This document shows, piece after piece, positions 1-11,014 of a stretch of DNA of 64,000 bases (position 1 is the stretch's first letter; each line of letters opens with the position of its first letter). Below the pieces are notes generated by a model. That model was not told the DNA's origin. It did not search any database and was given only the letters and a program-made list of their open reading frames with translations. Origin of the DNA: Candolleomyces eurysporus (lineage: Eukaryota; Basidiomycota; Agaricomycetes; Agaricales; Psathyrellaceae); NCBI GenBank assembly GCA_027579435.1, contig JANBPK010001211.1, positions 1 to 64,000 on the forward strand. The letters run 5' to 3'. The translations under genes were made by a program, and so were the position numbers.

Positions 1-47
1 AGCGAGAGGCCGCTCTGCGCGCACGAGGCCTCCTCCCGCCCCTCGAC

Positions 48-1592
48 ATGAGCCAGCAGGAGCGCGAGCTCGACAACTCCATCCCGGTCGTCAGACACAA
101 GGCCACCGAGAGCATCGATGCCGACACAGGCATGTCTGCTGCCGACATCATCAAGCAGGAGTGGGCGGCCAAGAACAAGGAGGCAGAGGAGAAGCAGCGA
201 AACCGACTCGACTCCTTCAAGTTTGGCGGCTCATCCACCGACCTCCAGTCCAACCAGGCCGAGCCTCAAGAGTCCAAGGACTCCTCTGATGAAGAGTCGA
301 AATCGGATGCAGCACCATCAAAGCCAGACGAGTCGGCGACCACTACCACCACCCCCGCAAGTCCAAAGACCGTCAGGGCCAGGAAACGCCAGGGACTGCA
401 CCAGGCCTCGTTGTCGCAGCCTTTGGTCATCGGGGTCGAGGCGCTGCGCGACGATCACAAGCGTTCTCGGAGTGTGCATAACAAGGCATTGCCTGTTGCT
501 CCAGCCGCTGAATCCGAAGCCCCACCCCTCACTCCCGTATCAGATCTTCCAACCGAATTCCAGGCATACCTCGATGTTCCCCCATCTCCAGTGGAGCCGA
601 CGCCAACAAAGAAGCAGGAGTCCGGGCGCACATCAAAGGCTGAGCGATTGCAGCACAGCAGCCAACCCTCGAAAGAGAGCAACCACTCTGGACGCGGACG
701 TCTTTCCCCGCTTCCTGTGGATACAGTGACGAAAGCATCACCTACGCTTCCCAACAAAACCACCCTCGTTTCACCTAGTTCTGCGATATCCCCGACAGAT
801 ACCCTCGTTGGTTCCCATCATGGGCGCAACAACTCCATCCCTCGAGCCGGGTCTGGATCATCTTCATTAGTGGATAGCGCTTCCTCAACCACCCAGTCTT
901 CTGACTCCCTCGCTAGCCCTGGCGTGAAACTCGTGACGAAATCTGTCGACAATGGGTTCCCTGTCATTATGGAGAGTCCCATTGAAGATGGCCGCCACGA
1001 GGCCGTGTCAATGGACCACGTTCTGGCTTCTGCGGATGTGGTGTCCTCATCAGGACATGGTCATGATGACGCCAAGGAAGCATCACCAATGGGAGTTGGG
1101 AGCTCTGATTCTTTACCACCGCCCCCGGTCCCAGAACGGGATAGGGATACAAAACGCACACCCATCAAGTCCCCCAAGCTTGGTGCAGTTGCTGAGCAAG
1201 TACTCTCACAGCAGCAAGAATCGACGACACCAATGGTCCAACGCAAGAAAACGATCAACCCATTCAAGCGCAATCAGCAACCCGCGGCGGATGGCAGTAC
1301 GCCTGCGAAACGGTCCTTGCGGTCGGTCGTCGGCACAGTTTTGAGACCTCGGCGAGATGCAGAGAATAATGGAGGTGTACAGCCTCCTACATCTCCGACC
1401 TCGCCGCACGGCAGAGCCGTTTCACCTCCACCACAAGCACCTGGTAGCCCGACAAAGCGACATCAGCAACCGGCGGTTGTTCGTCAGGCCGTGAACCCCG
1501 TATACTATAGCGGTGGAGATATTAGTGCGCAGGCCAATGCGATCAAAAATGATGAGGAGAGGAGGATGGCAGAGCTGGCGTTCATGTTCTAG
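48..1592 (+). CDS. Disordered Ser/Pro-rich protein, function unknown
   Basis: A 514-residue single-exon frame. I do not recognise the family. After an acidic, charged N-terminus (an ADIIKQEWAAKNKEAEEK segment near residues 32-50 that could be helical) almost the whole protein is Ser/Pro/Thr-rich and likely disordered. It has many SP/TP sites, a basic patch (KTINPFKRNQQP, about residue 405) and PPPP tracts near 355 and 450. The C-terminus is less degenerate, with NPVYYSGGDISAQANAIK followed by an ERRMAEL helix, and may be the conserved part. The frame is open upstream of this ATG to the window edge, so the true start may lie in an exon outside the window. A T/C-rich 3' flank follows the stop. 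Real-gene status is supported by frame length and strong codon bias; function is not. Confidence 0.75.
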   Translation: MSQQERELDNSIPVVRHKATESIDADTGMSAADIIKQEWAAKNKEAEEKQRNRLDSFKFGGSSTDLQSNQAEPQESKDSSDEESKSDAAPSKPDESATTTTTPASPKTVRARKRQGLHQASLSQPLVIGVEALRDDHKRSRSVHNKALPVAPAAESEAPPLTPVSDLPTEFQAYLDVPPSPVEPTPTKKQESGRTSKAERLQHSSQPSKESNHSGRGRLSPLPVDTVTKASPTLPNKTTLVSPSSAISPTDTLVGSHHGRNNSIPRAGSGSSSLVDSASSTTQSSDSLASPGVKLVTKSVDNGFPVIMESPIEDGRHEAVSMDHVLASADVVSSSGHGHDDAKEASPMGVGSSDSLPPPPVPERDRDTKRTPIKSPKLGAVAEQVLSQQQESTTPMVQRKKTINPFKRNQQPAADGSTPAKRSLRSVVGTVLRPRRDAENNGGVQPPTSPTSPHGRAVSPPPQAPGSPTKRHQQPAVVRQAVNPVYYSGGDISAQANAIKNDEERRMAELAFMF

Positions 1593-2740
1593 CTTGTTAG
1601 TGTCGGTTTTTCTTGCTTCGATTGCTTCTCGTCTCTATCTCATGGGCTTTCTTCGGTTGGTTTAGTACGCTTTTAGCACGTCCCTCATTTTTTTTTCTTT
1701 TCTTTTCTCGTTAGTTCAGTTCCGTCTCTCGACAATCTCTCCTCTTTCTGACGTTTGGTTTTCTCTTTTTCCTTGCGTAGCTTCTGGCCTACCGATCATA
1801 TCTCATCCATCATACTCTCGCTCCCTCTCTTGTTTCATTTTCTCCTTTTTAGCTCACTCACTCGCTCGTTATCTACAAACACACTCATACCATCGGTCGT
1901 TGGTATCGCTTTACCGTGTAGTACCCCCGACTCTCTCGCTCCCTCTCTCAATTCCGTATCGTATCGTAATCTCTTGCGCTTGCCTGTATCACAACCACTC
2001 TCCGTCCCATGCACTCTTTTATTTTTCCTCTTTTCCTCTAAGCTAAGCATGTACAACTACACTCTATCGTACCCCCCGAATTTTTAAAATTTATTATTAG
2101 GGTGTTATTTTGCCTGCTAATATGGTCGTGTGATGTTGGATAGATCTTTGCAGGAGATCGTCGTCATCAGCGCACACACAATGCTCACCACTTTTGGGTA
2201 CGTCATCGTCGTTTAACCAATTCCCGCAGTAATTATAATGAGTCTCTTGGACTTTCAAGAGTTTCTAGCGCTTGGCAGGGTGGATCGTGGCACCCTCTAT
2301 CAGTGCGTACGTTATGATCCTCGACAAGCCACAAAAAACAAACACACAGCGATACCTCCGTTCTCTTTGCCCGTTCGTCTCCACCCAACCACCCCGTACC
2401 AATGGCACTATAACGGGACACGACGCGCCCAAGGCTGTGTTCCCTAGACGATCACATGAACTCTTCAACAGGTCACTCGCCCTTTTTTTCCTGGGAGGGC
2501 TCGAGACCCTTCTTGTCTGTCTGTCTTGATCGAACAAAGAAAAAAAAACAAACAATTATATTTAGCGGAGTGCAAATCACCATACCGATTGTCAACACGA
2601 GTGAATAGGACCATGATGCTATGCTATGCTAACCGCCACTTGGCGGCGGCACTATAAATAGCGCTACGCCTAATGCCAAGTACACACTTTGCGGGGGTGT
2701 GGCTTGCCAAGCCATGCTGGCTGTCTATGACGCTCAACGT
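1593..2740. other. Intergenic: pyrimidine-rich 3' flank and a TATA-like site
   Basis: No convincing gene. Positions 1600-2060 are strongly T/C-rich, as expected for a fungal 3' UTR or terminator region. Around 2632-2650 there is a short inverted repeat (CCGCC-acttGGCGG), followed at about 2651 by CTATAAATAG, a TATA-like box. The next ATG (about 2714) opens only a very short frame, so any transcript starting here is not obviously coding. The site sits just upstream of the first repeat segment. Confidence 0.4.
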
Positions 2741-3560
2741 CGTATAAGGTTTGACGTTCGTCTTGGTAGATGGTAGAAGTCCAGGCCGCTATCACCTATC
2801 AGTGTGGGAGTGGTTTTGGGCGCTGGGGCTGAGATGGGAGAGGTTTAGCGCTATTTGTTCGGTGTACTGGATGTGTGAGTATTACGAGCGCTGTGGTGAT
2901 ATCGATGGCGGTCAGGTGCTTGGGATAAGTTGGACGAGGATGAGGATGAGGTGAGGGTGGTTGAGTCGAAGGGAACATAGAGCATAGGGGGTGGCCGGTG
3001 GCGATAGTTTATCCAGACACCGAGTTCTCAAATGATAGATTGTTGATCATAGAATTCATTCGAGTTATACTTGAATCATGGGAATCATCGGGAAAAGTCA
3101 GAGGCTGATCAACGACCCGAGCCCGTGTGTTCCACGTTCACCAAAGTTTCATTAATCCTCCCAGTCCTAGTCATCCAGTCGACAGTATCAACGTAGACAG
3201 ACGGAAAGCCTTGGTCTTCTTATAAGATTAGATACTCGTTCATCTCGAGCGAACGTGGCTTATCGCCACGCGCCCTTCTCCATTTGCAGCGCGTCATGCA
3301 AGATAGGCGCCAGGCGTCGCCAAGGGCTAGATCTATTGGTATTGGCGACAATCCAATCCTAAACGGGCGGCGGTCACAGCGTCGTCGACGTCATGGGCCC
3401 GAGACGTAGTAGAATAGGTGTAGGAGCGCGTACTAGTACACCGTCGGTCGGCGGGATGGTCAACAGCGCAGCGCAGGGAGCCCTCGGCGTGCCGCGCAGA
3501 GAAAGAGTTTGTACTAAAAATCTATGCACCTCGTAAGTATATCAATCAGCCACCTAGAAC
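2741..3560 (+). repeat. Repeat segment 1: relic lacking the duplicated gene
   Basis: This stretch aligns by eye with 3618-4190 and 5527-5960. Shared landmarks are TGACGTTCGTCT, AGTGTGGGAG/TAG, GGGCGCTGGG/AGATA, GTTTAGCGCTATTT, the GGCGGTCAGGTGCTTGGGATAAG block and a terminal ATCTCGAGCGAACGTGGC. Past that point it diverges from the gene-bearing segments and instead matches 8128-8440 (CGCCACGCGCCCTTCTCCATTTG, GCAAGATAGGCGCCA, CGTCGACGTCATGGG). It therefore keeps the upstream flank of the duplicated gene but not the gene. Confidence 0.6.
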
Positions 3561-3617
3561 GTTGAAAGATTCAAAAATAACCCCACTCATCAATCGGCTT
3601 GGACCTCGCACGATGTG

Positions 3618-5510
3618 ACGTTCGTCTAGGTGGGGACTGCTATCAACTATCATATATCATGCATCAGTGTGGGATAGTTTTTTTTGGGCGCTGAGATACC
3701 AGAGAGAAGAGTTTAGCGCTATTTTTTGGGGAGTAGCACGCAATGTGGTGGTGATTGGTTATCGGTGATGGCCAGGCGCTTGGGATAAGCATTTGAATGA
3801 GAATGAGGTGAGGCAGGCAGAGTGGCGTATTGAATTAGACAGGTTACGATAAACTGGGATAACTAGGACTGCCCGATAGCGATCACTTACGCACCCAGAG
3901 ATTGGGTTCTCCCAAAAATAACCAGCGGAAGAAAGGTTGTTTGACTTGGGTCATACCCAAAGCAGAGTAGGAGTATTTACCTTCTGTTCCCGGTTCCTTG
4001 AATGCCCTCGCTAACCGCGAGAATAAGACAACCCGAGCCCGTGTATTCTACGTTCACCAATGTTCCATTAATCCTCAAGTCAGACAGTCGACAACATCGA
4101 TGTAGAGCTTGAGATACATAATTTCCAGGAGAGCTTTGACTTTTATTATTAGAATACGATTAGAAACTCATTTATCTCGAGTGAACTTGGCCCGTAACCC
4201 ATGGGCGTCAAATTGAACAGCTTCCAATGTGACTCAAGGCTGTGGACACGAGCATTCGTCGACACATCCTTGTCAACAGCTTCCCTCCTTCTCACTCTAC
4301 AGCTTCCCTCAGACCGCTTTCTCGTCCGTCTGCGACCTGGAAAACATTCAACATGGCCACCCCACTTAGAAGAACGCCTCTCAGACGTTTATCGACCTTC
4401 CTTCGTCCCAGGAAAACTACTGCTAGCAAAGCAGAGACGGGGGATGAACGATCTAGCTCTACACCAGTGCCAGTTGCCACACATATTGTACCGAAGGGGC
4501 TCTCATCGTTCTGGAGACGCAAAATACGAAAGCGAGACTCTCAGCAGGTCGCGTCGCTCCCCACAGAAGAACGGGGTACGGAGGCCTCTCTGCATAAACC
4601 CAAGGAAGACCTTTCATTGAGTGAAAGTAAGCGCGCACAGCAAGGCAATAGCCTGAGTAACGACTGACACAGCGAGACAGTGGGTTCTCCAGGATTTTGT
4701 GGTGGACGATTTACCAATGGACAAGGAGAAGAGCTTAACGCCAGAGAAACCCCAAAGGACGTTCCGCCGAGCCTGACCGTTGCAGCTGCTACAGCCACAA
4801 CAGCGACCTCAATCTTTCCCAATGCGCAAGATTTCAGCATAGAGCGCTTCACCACTATTCAAGCGACGAATGTGGTCGTCAATGCTACCTCAACTGCAGT
4901 TGCAGAGGCTCGCTGCAGTGCTAGCGACCTTGAAAAAGGTATGTCGACGCAATATGATTGAATAACTCGCTGACAATTTGCTTCGGAGTCATAGATCGGA
5001 GCGTCCTGGTAGTACTTCAAGAAAATTATGCTGATAAGCGCATGCCAATGCGACCGTTGACGGTATCCATTTCAAGGGTGAACACACCCTTGCAACGTGC
5101 CACAGCCAGCGCACTCCGGTTAGATTTAAAAATAGAATTAGATACAAGCGTCTTGAGACAGTACAACGACTTAACATTAGTGCTCAGATCACCNTTTTTT
5201 TTTTTTTTCCTCGGTTGTACACCGCTGAGTATGAATGAACATCAAGATCGGACCACGGATCAGACGATGACGTTGCGATTTTGATCACCCCCTGATCCCT
5301 CGTGTGTCCCTCATCTATGTCCTCGATCAGTGTACTCCTATTTACTCCTTGGCAATCTTCTCTTTGATCAGGCTTTTCCAAGTATATGTCGTTTCTGCAC
5401 CCTGTAAGGTTGGCCATCAAGTAAGTCACGGAGGTAGGTGGATAGGATAATGGCACAAGGTCCCAATGAGGAACGGCCGGTTTTCACTTCTGCTCGGCCA
5501 GAGGAGACTG
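3618..5510 (+). repeat. Repeat segment 2, carries gene copy A
   Basis: From about 3760 onward this segment is collinear with 5527-7310: the same 5' flank, the same three exons and two introns, and the same 3' flank (TGTCCCTCAT, TTTACTCCTTGGCAAT, ATATGTCGTTTCTG, GGAACGGCCGGTTT). The offset is about 1.8 kb, so this is a direct tandem duplication. Its first 140 nt match only segment 1. Confidence 0.75.
4353..5284 (+). CDS. Unrecognised three-exon gene, tandem copy A
   Basis: Proposed exons are 4353-4626, 4681-4938 and 4995-5284, joined by 54- and 56-nt GT-AG introns (gtaagc...gacag, gtatgt...catag). The protein is about 273 residues. I do not recognise it. The N-terminus is very basic (MATPLRRTPLRRLSTFLRPRK). 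The middle contains an IFPNAQDFSIERFTTIQATN segment, which vaguely recalls N-terminal regions of mushroom NACHT/NLR proteins; this is only an impression. The third exon ends in LDTSVLRQ...LTLVLRS and then runs into a 14-nt T tract next to an N, so the C-terminus is unreliable. Exons, introns and splice sites are all conserved in copy B, the best evidence that the model is real. The start is the first ATG shared by both copies. Confidence 0.5.
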
Positions 5511-5988
5511 CGCCAGTGATTGTTTATCGATGATGGCCAGGCGCTTGATAAGCATTGAATCAACGAACGGGAATGGGGTGAGGCAGAGTGGCGTATTGAA
5601 TCAGACAGGTTATGGTAAACTGGAATGACTAGGGACTGCCCGATAGCGATGGCTTGCACACCCAAACACTGGGTTCTCAAATTACCAGTGGAAGAAAGAT
5701 TGTTTGACTCGGGTTATACCCAAAGTAGAGTATGAGTGTTTATCTTCTGTTCCTGGCTCCTTGAATGCCCCCGCTAACCACGAGAATGATACATCAGTAG
5801 ACAACCCAAGTCCGTATATTTTACGTTCTTCGACGTTCCATTAATCCTCAAGTCAGACGGTCGACAATATCGATGTAGAGCTTGAGATACATAATGCTAA
5901 GGAGAACTTTGACTTTTATTATTAGGATACGATTAGAAACTCATTTATCTCGAGTGAGCTTGGCCCGTAGCCCATGGGCGTCAAATTG

Positions 5989-6112
5989 AACAGCTTCCAA
6001 TGTGACTCAAGGCTGTGGACACGAGCATTTGTCGACACGCCCTTTTCAACAGCTTCCAACGTGACTCAAGGCTGTGGACATGAGCATTCGTCGACACGCC
6101 CTTGTCAACAGC
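5989..6112 (+). repeat. 59-bp direct repeat in the leader of copy B
   Basis: AACAGCTTCC starts at 5989, 6048 and 6107, giving two near-identical 59-bp units plus the start of a third. The unit carries GTGACTCAAGGCTGTGGAC and GTCGACACGCCCTT. Copy A has a single unit. The length is not a multiple of three and the repeat lies upstream of the chosen ATG, which supports an untranslated leader. Confidence 0.8.
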
Positions 6113-6184
6113 TTCCCTCCTTCTCATTCTGCAGCTCCCCTCACCCCGCTTTTTCGTCCGTCTGCGACCTGAAAAACATTCAAC

Positions 6185-7170
6185 ATGGCCACCCCACTAA
6201 GGAGAACGCCTCTCAGACGTTTATCAACCTTCCTTCGTCCCAGGAAAGCTACTGCTGGCGAAGCAGAGACGGGAGATGAGCGGTCTGGCTCTACAGCAGT
6301 GCCAGTTGCCACCAATATTGTGCCGAAGGGGGTCTCATCGTTCTGGAGACGCAAAATACGAAGGCGAGACTCTCAGCAGGTCGCACTGGTCGCGTCGCCC
6401 CCCACAGAAGAACGGGGTACGGAGGCCTCTCTGCACGAACCCAGGGAAGAGCTTTCATCGAGTGAAAGTAAGCGCGCACAGCAAGGCAATAGCCTGAGTA
6501 ACGACTGACACAGCGAGACAGTGGGTTCTCCAGGATTTTGTGGTGGACCATTTACCAATGGACAAGGCGAAGAGCTTAGCGCCAGAGAAACTCCAAAGGA
6601 CGTTCCGCCGAGCCTGACCGTCGCAGCTGCTACAGCCACAACAGCGACCTCAATCTTTCCCAATGCGCAAGATTTCAGCATAGAGCGCTTCACCACTATT
6701 CAAGCGACGAATGTGATCGTCAATGCTACCTCAACTGCAGTTGCAGAGGCTCGCTGCAGTGCTAGCGACCTTGAAAAAGGTATATGGACGCAATATGATT
6801 GAATAAGTCACTGACAATTTGCTTCGGAACCATAGATCGGAGCGTCCTGGTACTTCAAGAAAATTATGGTGATAAGCGCATGCCAATGCGACCGTTGACG
6901 CTATCCATTTCAAGGGTGAACACACCCTTGCAACGTGCCACAGCTAGCGCACTTCGGTTAGATTTAAAAATAGAATTAGATACAAGCGTCTTGAGACAGC
7001 GTGTTGACTTAACATTAGCGCTCAGATCACCTTTTTTTTTTTTGACCTCGGCTGTGCTCGCGCCTAAAGGCCTTGAAGGTCCCACGATTAACTATCAATT
7101 AGGATCACACCTGATCTCGTGTGTCCCTCATCGATCAATTTATATTTACTCCTTGGCAATTTATCTTTGA
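6185..7170 (+). CDS. Unrecognised three-exon gene, tandem copy B
   Basis: Proposed exons are 6185-6467, 6522-6779 and 6836-7170, giving about 291 residues. The organisation matches copy A exactly (54- and 56-nt introns, same phases). Relative to copy A, exon 1 gains a 9-nt insertion (adding residues after DSQQVA) and several substitutions (KTTASK to KATAGE; ATH to ATN). Exon 2 is nearly identical. Exon 3 loses one of two tandem valines and then, after a 12-nt T tract, enters a different C-terminus ending in SIYIYSLAIYL. In the part of exon 1 I compared I count roughly eight replacement and five silent differences, closer to relaxed constraint than strong purifying selection. The function is unknown. 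Confidence 0.5.
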
Positions 7171-7839
7171 CCAGGCTTTTCCTATTATATGTCGTTTCTG
7201 GATCCTGTAAGGCTGGCATCGAGTAATAAGTCATGGAGGTAGGTGGGGAGGATAATAGCACAAGGTCCCAATAAGGAACGGCCGGTTTCCACTCCTACTC
7301 GGCCGACTCCGATGGAACGCCAGTTCGTATATTGCTGGGTCGAGGCCGCTGCATCTGTCAGTCTCTCATCCATGGCATGGTTCTTCTTTCCTTGCGTCGG
7401 TCTTGAGGAATGGAATAAATCATTTTAACTTGAAGGATGTTTGCACCTGGAAGTGCTTCACAAGCCTCGCAGAGATATTGTGTTTGCAGCTCCATGCTGG
7501 TACCACACGAGCTCTGAGGCCTCATCAAGGCACCAACATGCATGGATATCTAACTCTGTCGCTATTGTAAATCCGGTAAGTAGTTGCCGCTTGATAGAGA
7601 AAGCAAGTGTCACACCTCTGACTCTAAAACACCTCCAGGCTGCTGAAGTGCCATTTTGAGCACAAAACCTGCGGGCGCGGCCGCCTACACTAGTACACTT
7701 TTCAGTTGGCTCGTATTCATATCCATAATTCATTCAAGAATTTAAATTCCTCTGTTACCTTGTGTCGTTTGATCTTTTGCCCTCTCTTGTTTTCATTGTA
7801 GGGAGGCCACTAGTCACTGGTGACAACACATTGACTGAC

Positions 7840-8440
7840 GTACTAGTACCGTTATCGAAACCCAGAGAGGCATTACTTGTGGGTACATCCAAAGCAGAGT
7901 ATTATCATCAATTCTGTCGGTTGAGCCGGTGAGTTTGATGCGAGTCCGTGCACACCAAGTCAAGCTCCGGGCTCTCTACATAATCATATATTGGATCCGT
8001 AGTTAGCCCTGTTGTTTCGTTTCAGCACGCATTCTCGTCGACAATATCGACGTAGGGATGTTCAAGGCCCCGGAGAAACTTGGCGTTAGACGTTAACATT
8101 AGACCGGGATTACATGGACCACCATTTATCACTAGTGAACGTGGCCCGTCGCCACGCGCCCTTCTCCATTTGACGGTTAACCTCCGTGCGCACGTCATGA
8201 TGCATGATGTGCAAGATAGGCGCCAAGGGCAGCAAATCATAAATCAGAGCTCCAGAACGTCTGTCTGTCGACGTCATGGGTCCAAGAGTAGGCGTAGGCG
8301 TCGGAGCGCGTACGTACGTACGGGCCATCGGCGGGATGGTAAACAAACAACGCTCTCGGGGCCGCACAGAGGCAGAAGCTAATGTAAAATCTACCTCATA
8401 TATCTTTGGAACCCTTGAAAGATTGGATAGCTATAGATAG
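7840..8440 (+). repeat. Repeat segment 4: partial, degenerate
   Basis: Fragments match the 5' flank of the other segments: CCAAAGCAGAGTA near 7890, GTCGACAATATCGACGTAG near 8037 and TTTATCACTAGTGAACGTGGCCCG near 8125. Beyond about 8128 it matches segment 1 (3262-3560), including GTCGACGTCATGGG and CGGCGGGATGGT. There is no intact copy of the gene. Confidence 0.55.
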
Positions 8441-10150
8441 CCTTACAACCTTCGCAGTGACATTCCCCCATTTTCACGAACTCGAACGCAGAGTACTTTC
8501 CAATCTGAGGTTAGCATTGACTGTTCATTTGGGTCGTTTTTAGAAGAAGGGGCCCTGAACTCTGGGACGCGTTTGAGAGGCCTCGTGGTCAGCACATATT
8601 GCTGATACTGAATCAACACCGAGTCCCGGGAATATGTTAGAATGCCAGATGGCTTTTGATTATACTTGAACGAGATGACGGTATGGGGGTGACGACCCTG
8701 TCCGGCTGCACGGAAGGACCTAGAGAAAGAGGGGGATTGTATTAGGGAAGGTGGGTACCGCTAGAACGAAATGGTAAGGGAACATTCAGACGCGGATTTC
8801 GACGGTGCAGGGTCCAAGAGGGGGAGAGGGGGGGGAATATTATTATTAGAGGGAATGGAAAGAGGGGCAAATGAATGGATTCATCTTCCTTCGATGGGTG
8901 TCATATCATTTCATGACTCTTCTGATTGGCCAGGATGTCCAAGGATGGGAGGGGCTCGAGTAAGTTTACGAGTAGCGCCGAAGATGCAGATAAAGATACC
9001 GATATCGTTTGTATTGTGGCTTACCAGACAGAGGTGCGAGAGTCCGCTTTTGATAGGCCCTAAGATGATATGCCGTTAGAGTTTTGCACCTTCTGACCTA
9101 CTTGGATATATGAAAGGACGGAAGACGCCGTTGAGATTTCTGAACCCGGACGCAGAGTGTCGCGGAAAGTTCCAGTACAGGGTTATCACGCTACATGTTG
9201 GATCTATCACTCCACGTTGAGTCTAAAGACTATGGCGCGTTTAGGGAAGGGTGATATTTGCGACTATACAGGAGAGAGGGGCCCGCAGCAAGCCTCCAAT
9301 GGATACCATGATTGAATAGGCTTTGATGTAATCGACAAAAGATGCATTGACTTCTTTTCTTCTCGCCGTTTGTAGATGTGGATGAGTCAACAGAACGGGG
9401 TAACTCAGACATAGCCTTGCAATTAACACGTACACGATAGGACAAACTGCTCACCAGCACGCGATCGAGAGCTTTTTGCCGATAGTCGTTCTCCCCAACC
9501 CCGGCGGCGGGTGTGTTCGAAGAAGGGCGAGATAAGATAACAATGACGAAAAGCGGGGCCCTTTTGAGGGGGAGTGGATTGAGAAGGAAGCTATCTCAAC
9601 ACAATTCGTTGGCCACTTACTCCCCAGAAGTGAATCAATGTCTTCTTTCTGATCTTGCTATTGTGATCAGCTGTTGAAGGGAGGCGGTGATGTTGTTGCC
9701 TTCTGCCCGCGGGTTGACAGATGCCCCCCTTGTCCTGACGAGACCCAGCAATGGTCTGAGCAGCCCAAATCGCCCTCCCGAAGAGTCATTTCGCCAATGT
9801 GTGCGATCGAGCATTACTGGATTGGGCGGAATGGAGGGACCCTGAAAAGCGGGGTAGGATAAAAGATATGTCATGGGATCAGGGGCCGCTGAATGGGGAC
9901 AAGCACCATGCGGATCTAGATCGGCAGCCTCGAAAATGGGCTCCCCGAGAGAGTGGAGACAGACGTCCAGGAGACGCAGCACGAAGCTTCTTGCCAGGAG
10001 ACGATCAGAGGGGAAGACAAGGACAGCGAGTGGGTCGCAGTCTAGTCCTGCTGCTGTCGAGCTCGGGCGAGGCGAGGCGAACCTAGAAGAAGGCGTCGAG
10101 GTCGCCAGGAAATATATATAAGCTGAGAATTGCGGGGGAGGAGACACCGA
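8441..10150. other. About 1.7 kb without a supported gene
   Basis: Several open frames exist on both strands (for example a 182-codon minus-strand frame ending at 9635), but none has a recognisable domain, splice structure or repeat-copy support. An 8-nt similarity, GGACGCAGAGT near 9149 versus GAACGCAGAGT near 8487, may be another trace of the upstream repeat family. Otherwise I see nothing definite. Confidence 0.35.
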
Positions 10151-10244
10151 TATAGAATTTCCCACGTGATGGAGACTCTCCACCGGTATTTAAGCCGAAG
10201 CCCAACGCGAGTGTTTCTTTCCTNCCCCCACCAATACCAGTAGC
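10120..10244 (+). promoter_or_regulatory. Putative promoter of the 10.2 kb gene
   Basis: A CACGTG E-box core lies in TTTCCCACGTGATGG at about 10157-10171. A TATA-like GGTATTTAAGCC lies about 60 nt before the ATG at 10245. A second A/T run (AATATATATAAG, about 10111) lies further up. The placement fits a short basidiomycete promoter; function is inferred only from motifs and position. Confidence 0.35.
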
Positions 10245-11014
10245 ATGTCTTCAAACCCCAATAATATGTCAAACGACGTCCATCATTCTAATCCCATCCC
10301 AATTGGCGGCGCCCGCGGACGCTCCCGCTCAGTCTCAGTCNTCGTCCGCCTCGTCGAGCTCTACGAATTCGGACCTCCCGACCCCGCCCTCCTCTTCGGT
10401 GGGGGGTCGCATTTCCATCCCATCGCCGTCCCACTCCCCCATTCTCTCCTACTTCTTGGCTCAGAGTCCGTCAAAGACGACGGGGGGGACATTTCCACTG
10501 AGGAATGCCTTTGGCACCTCCCCCGTGCTCGAAGGTGAGCATCAGTGATCTCCATGCCAAAAGGCGATGCTAATGGCATCCGATAAGCCGACGAAGACGC
10601 CGAGCGAGAGCCCCCAGTTGCTGCTCACGCCAGGCGTGCAAGCGTCGCTGTCGCAGAGCGGTTTTCTGCTCAGAGCCAGCCAAAGCCAGTCCCGGAGTCA
10701 ATGAATGATCGTGGCACTAATCTGCTCAGACGGCTCTCTCTGAGCAGCTCCACTTTCACTAAGGTGTGTTCTACTCGCCAATGATGATCCAGCATATCGC
10801 TGACTCTGCCCAGCCCCAGCTTGAGACCCTGCAACAGAGCAAGCCTCCATCTCCCCCACCTAACACCGCCGTAAGCCCAACTCCTCGCGGCGCTCCCTTT
10901 GTCAACAGACCGCGTCGTTCTGCGACGATAAACGCCGATGGCCCTAGGCCTCGCAGAGCGCCTTCTCCCATGGGAGAGAGGATTCTTAAGGGTCATTTCG
11001 ATGGCTTCAACTGA
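10245..11014 (+). CDS. Conserved-looking Ser-rich protein with RRLS and MGERILKGHF motifs
   Basis: Exons are 10245-10534, 10588-10763 and 10814-11014 (introns 53 and 50 nt; gtgagc...ataag and gtgtgt...cccag). Exon 1 starts in one frame (MSSNPNNMSNDVHH) and ends in another (GGRISIPSPSHSPILSYFLA). Deleting the single N at 10341 joins them, so the N is probably a spurious base. The protein (about 255 residues) is Ser/Pro-rich. It has a basic LLRRLSLSSSTF segment that fits a PKA-type RRxS site, SPPPN(T/A)VSP linkers, and ends PSPMGERILKGHFDGFN. It resembles uncharacterised basidiomycete proteins I remember by their C-terminus. No enzymatic domain is visible, so the function is unknown and possibly regulatory. 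Confidence 0.7.

Larger units (their letters stand above)
5511..7310 (+). repeat. Repeat segment 3, carries gene copy B
   Basis: Tandem partner of segment 2, about 1.8 kb downstream in the same orientation. Similarity is high through the 5' flank (GATGGCCAGGCGCTTG, TTGGCCCGTAGCCCATGGGC), exons, introns and 3' flank (about 7100-7310). It ends near CGGCCGGTTTCCACTCC. Indels include an extra 59-bp leader repeat, a 9-nt insertion in exon 1, a 3-nt deletion in exon 3 and a different region after the poly-T tract. Confidence 0.75.

Noticed and set aside
2741..8440. LTR retrotransposon
   Set aside because: No reverse transcriptase, integrase or gag frame, no primer-binding site, and the copies are tandem with introns rather than paired at ends.
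9635..10183. 182-codon minus-strand frame with Pro/Arg-rich sequence
   Set aside because: It overlaps the promoter and TATA region of the plus-strand gene at 10245, has no domain, no splice support and a composition typical of antisense frames in GC-rich DNA.
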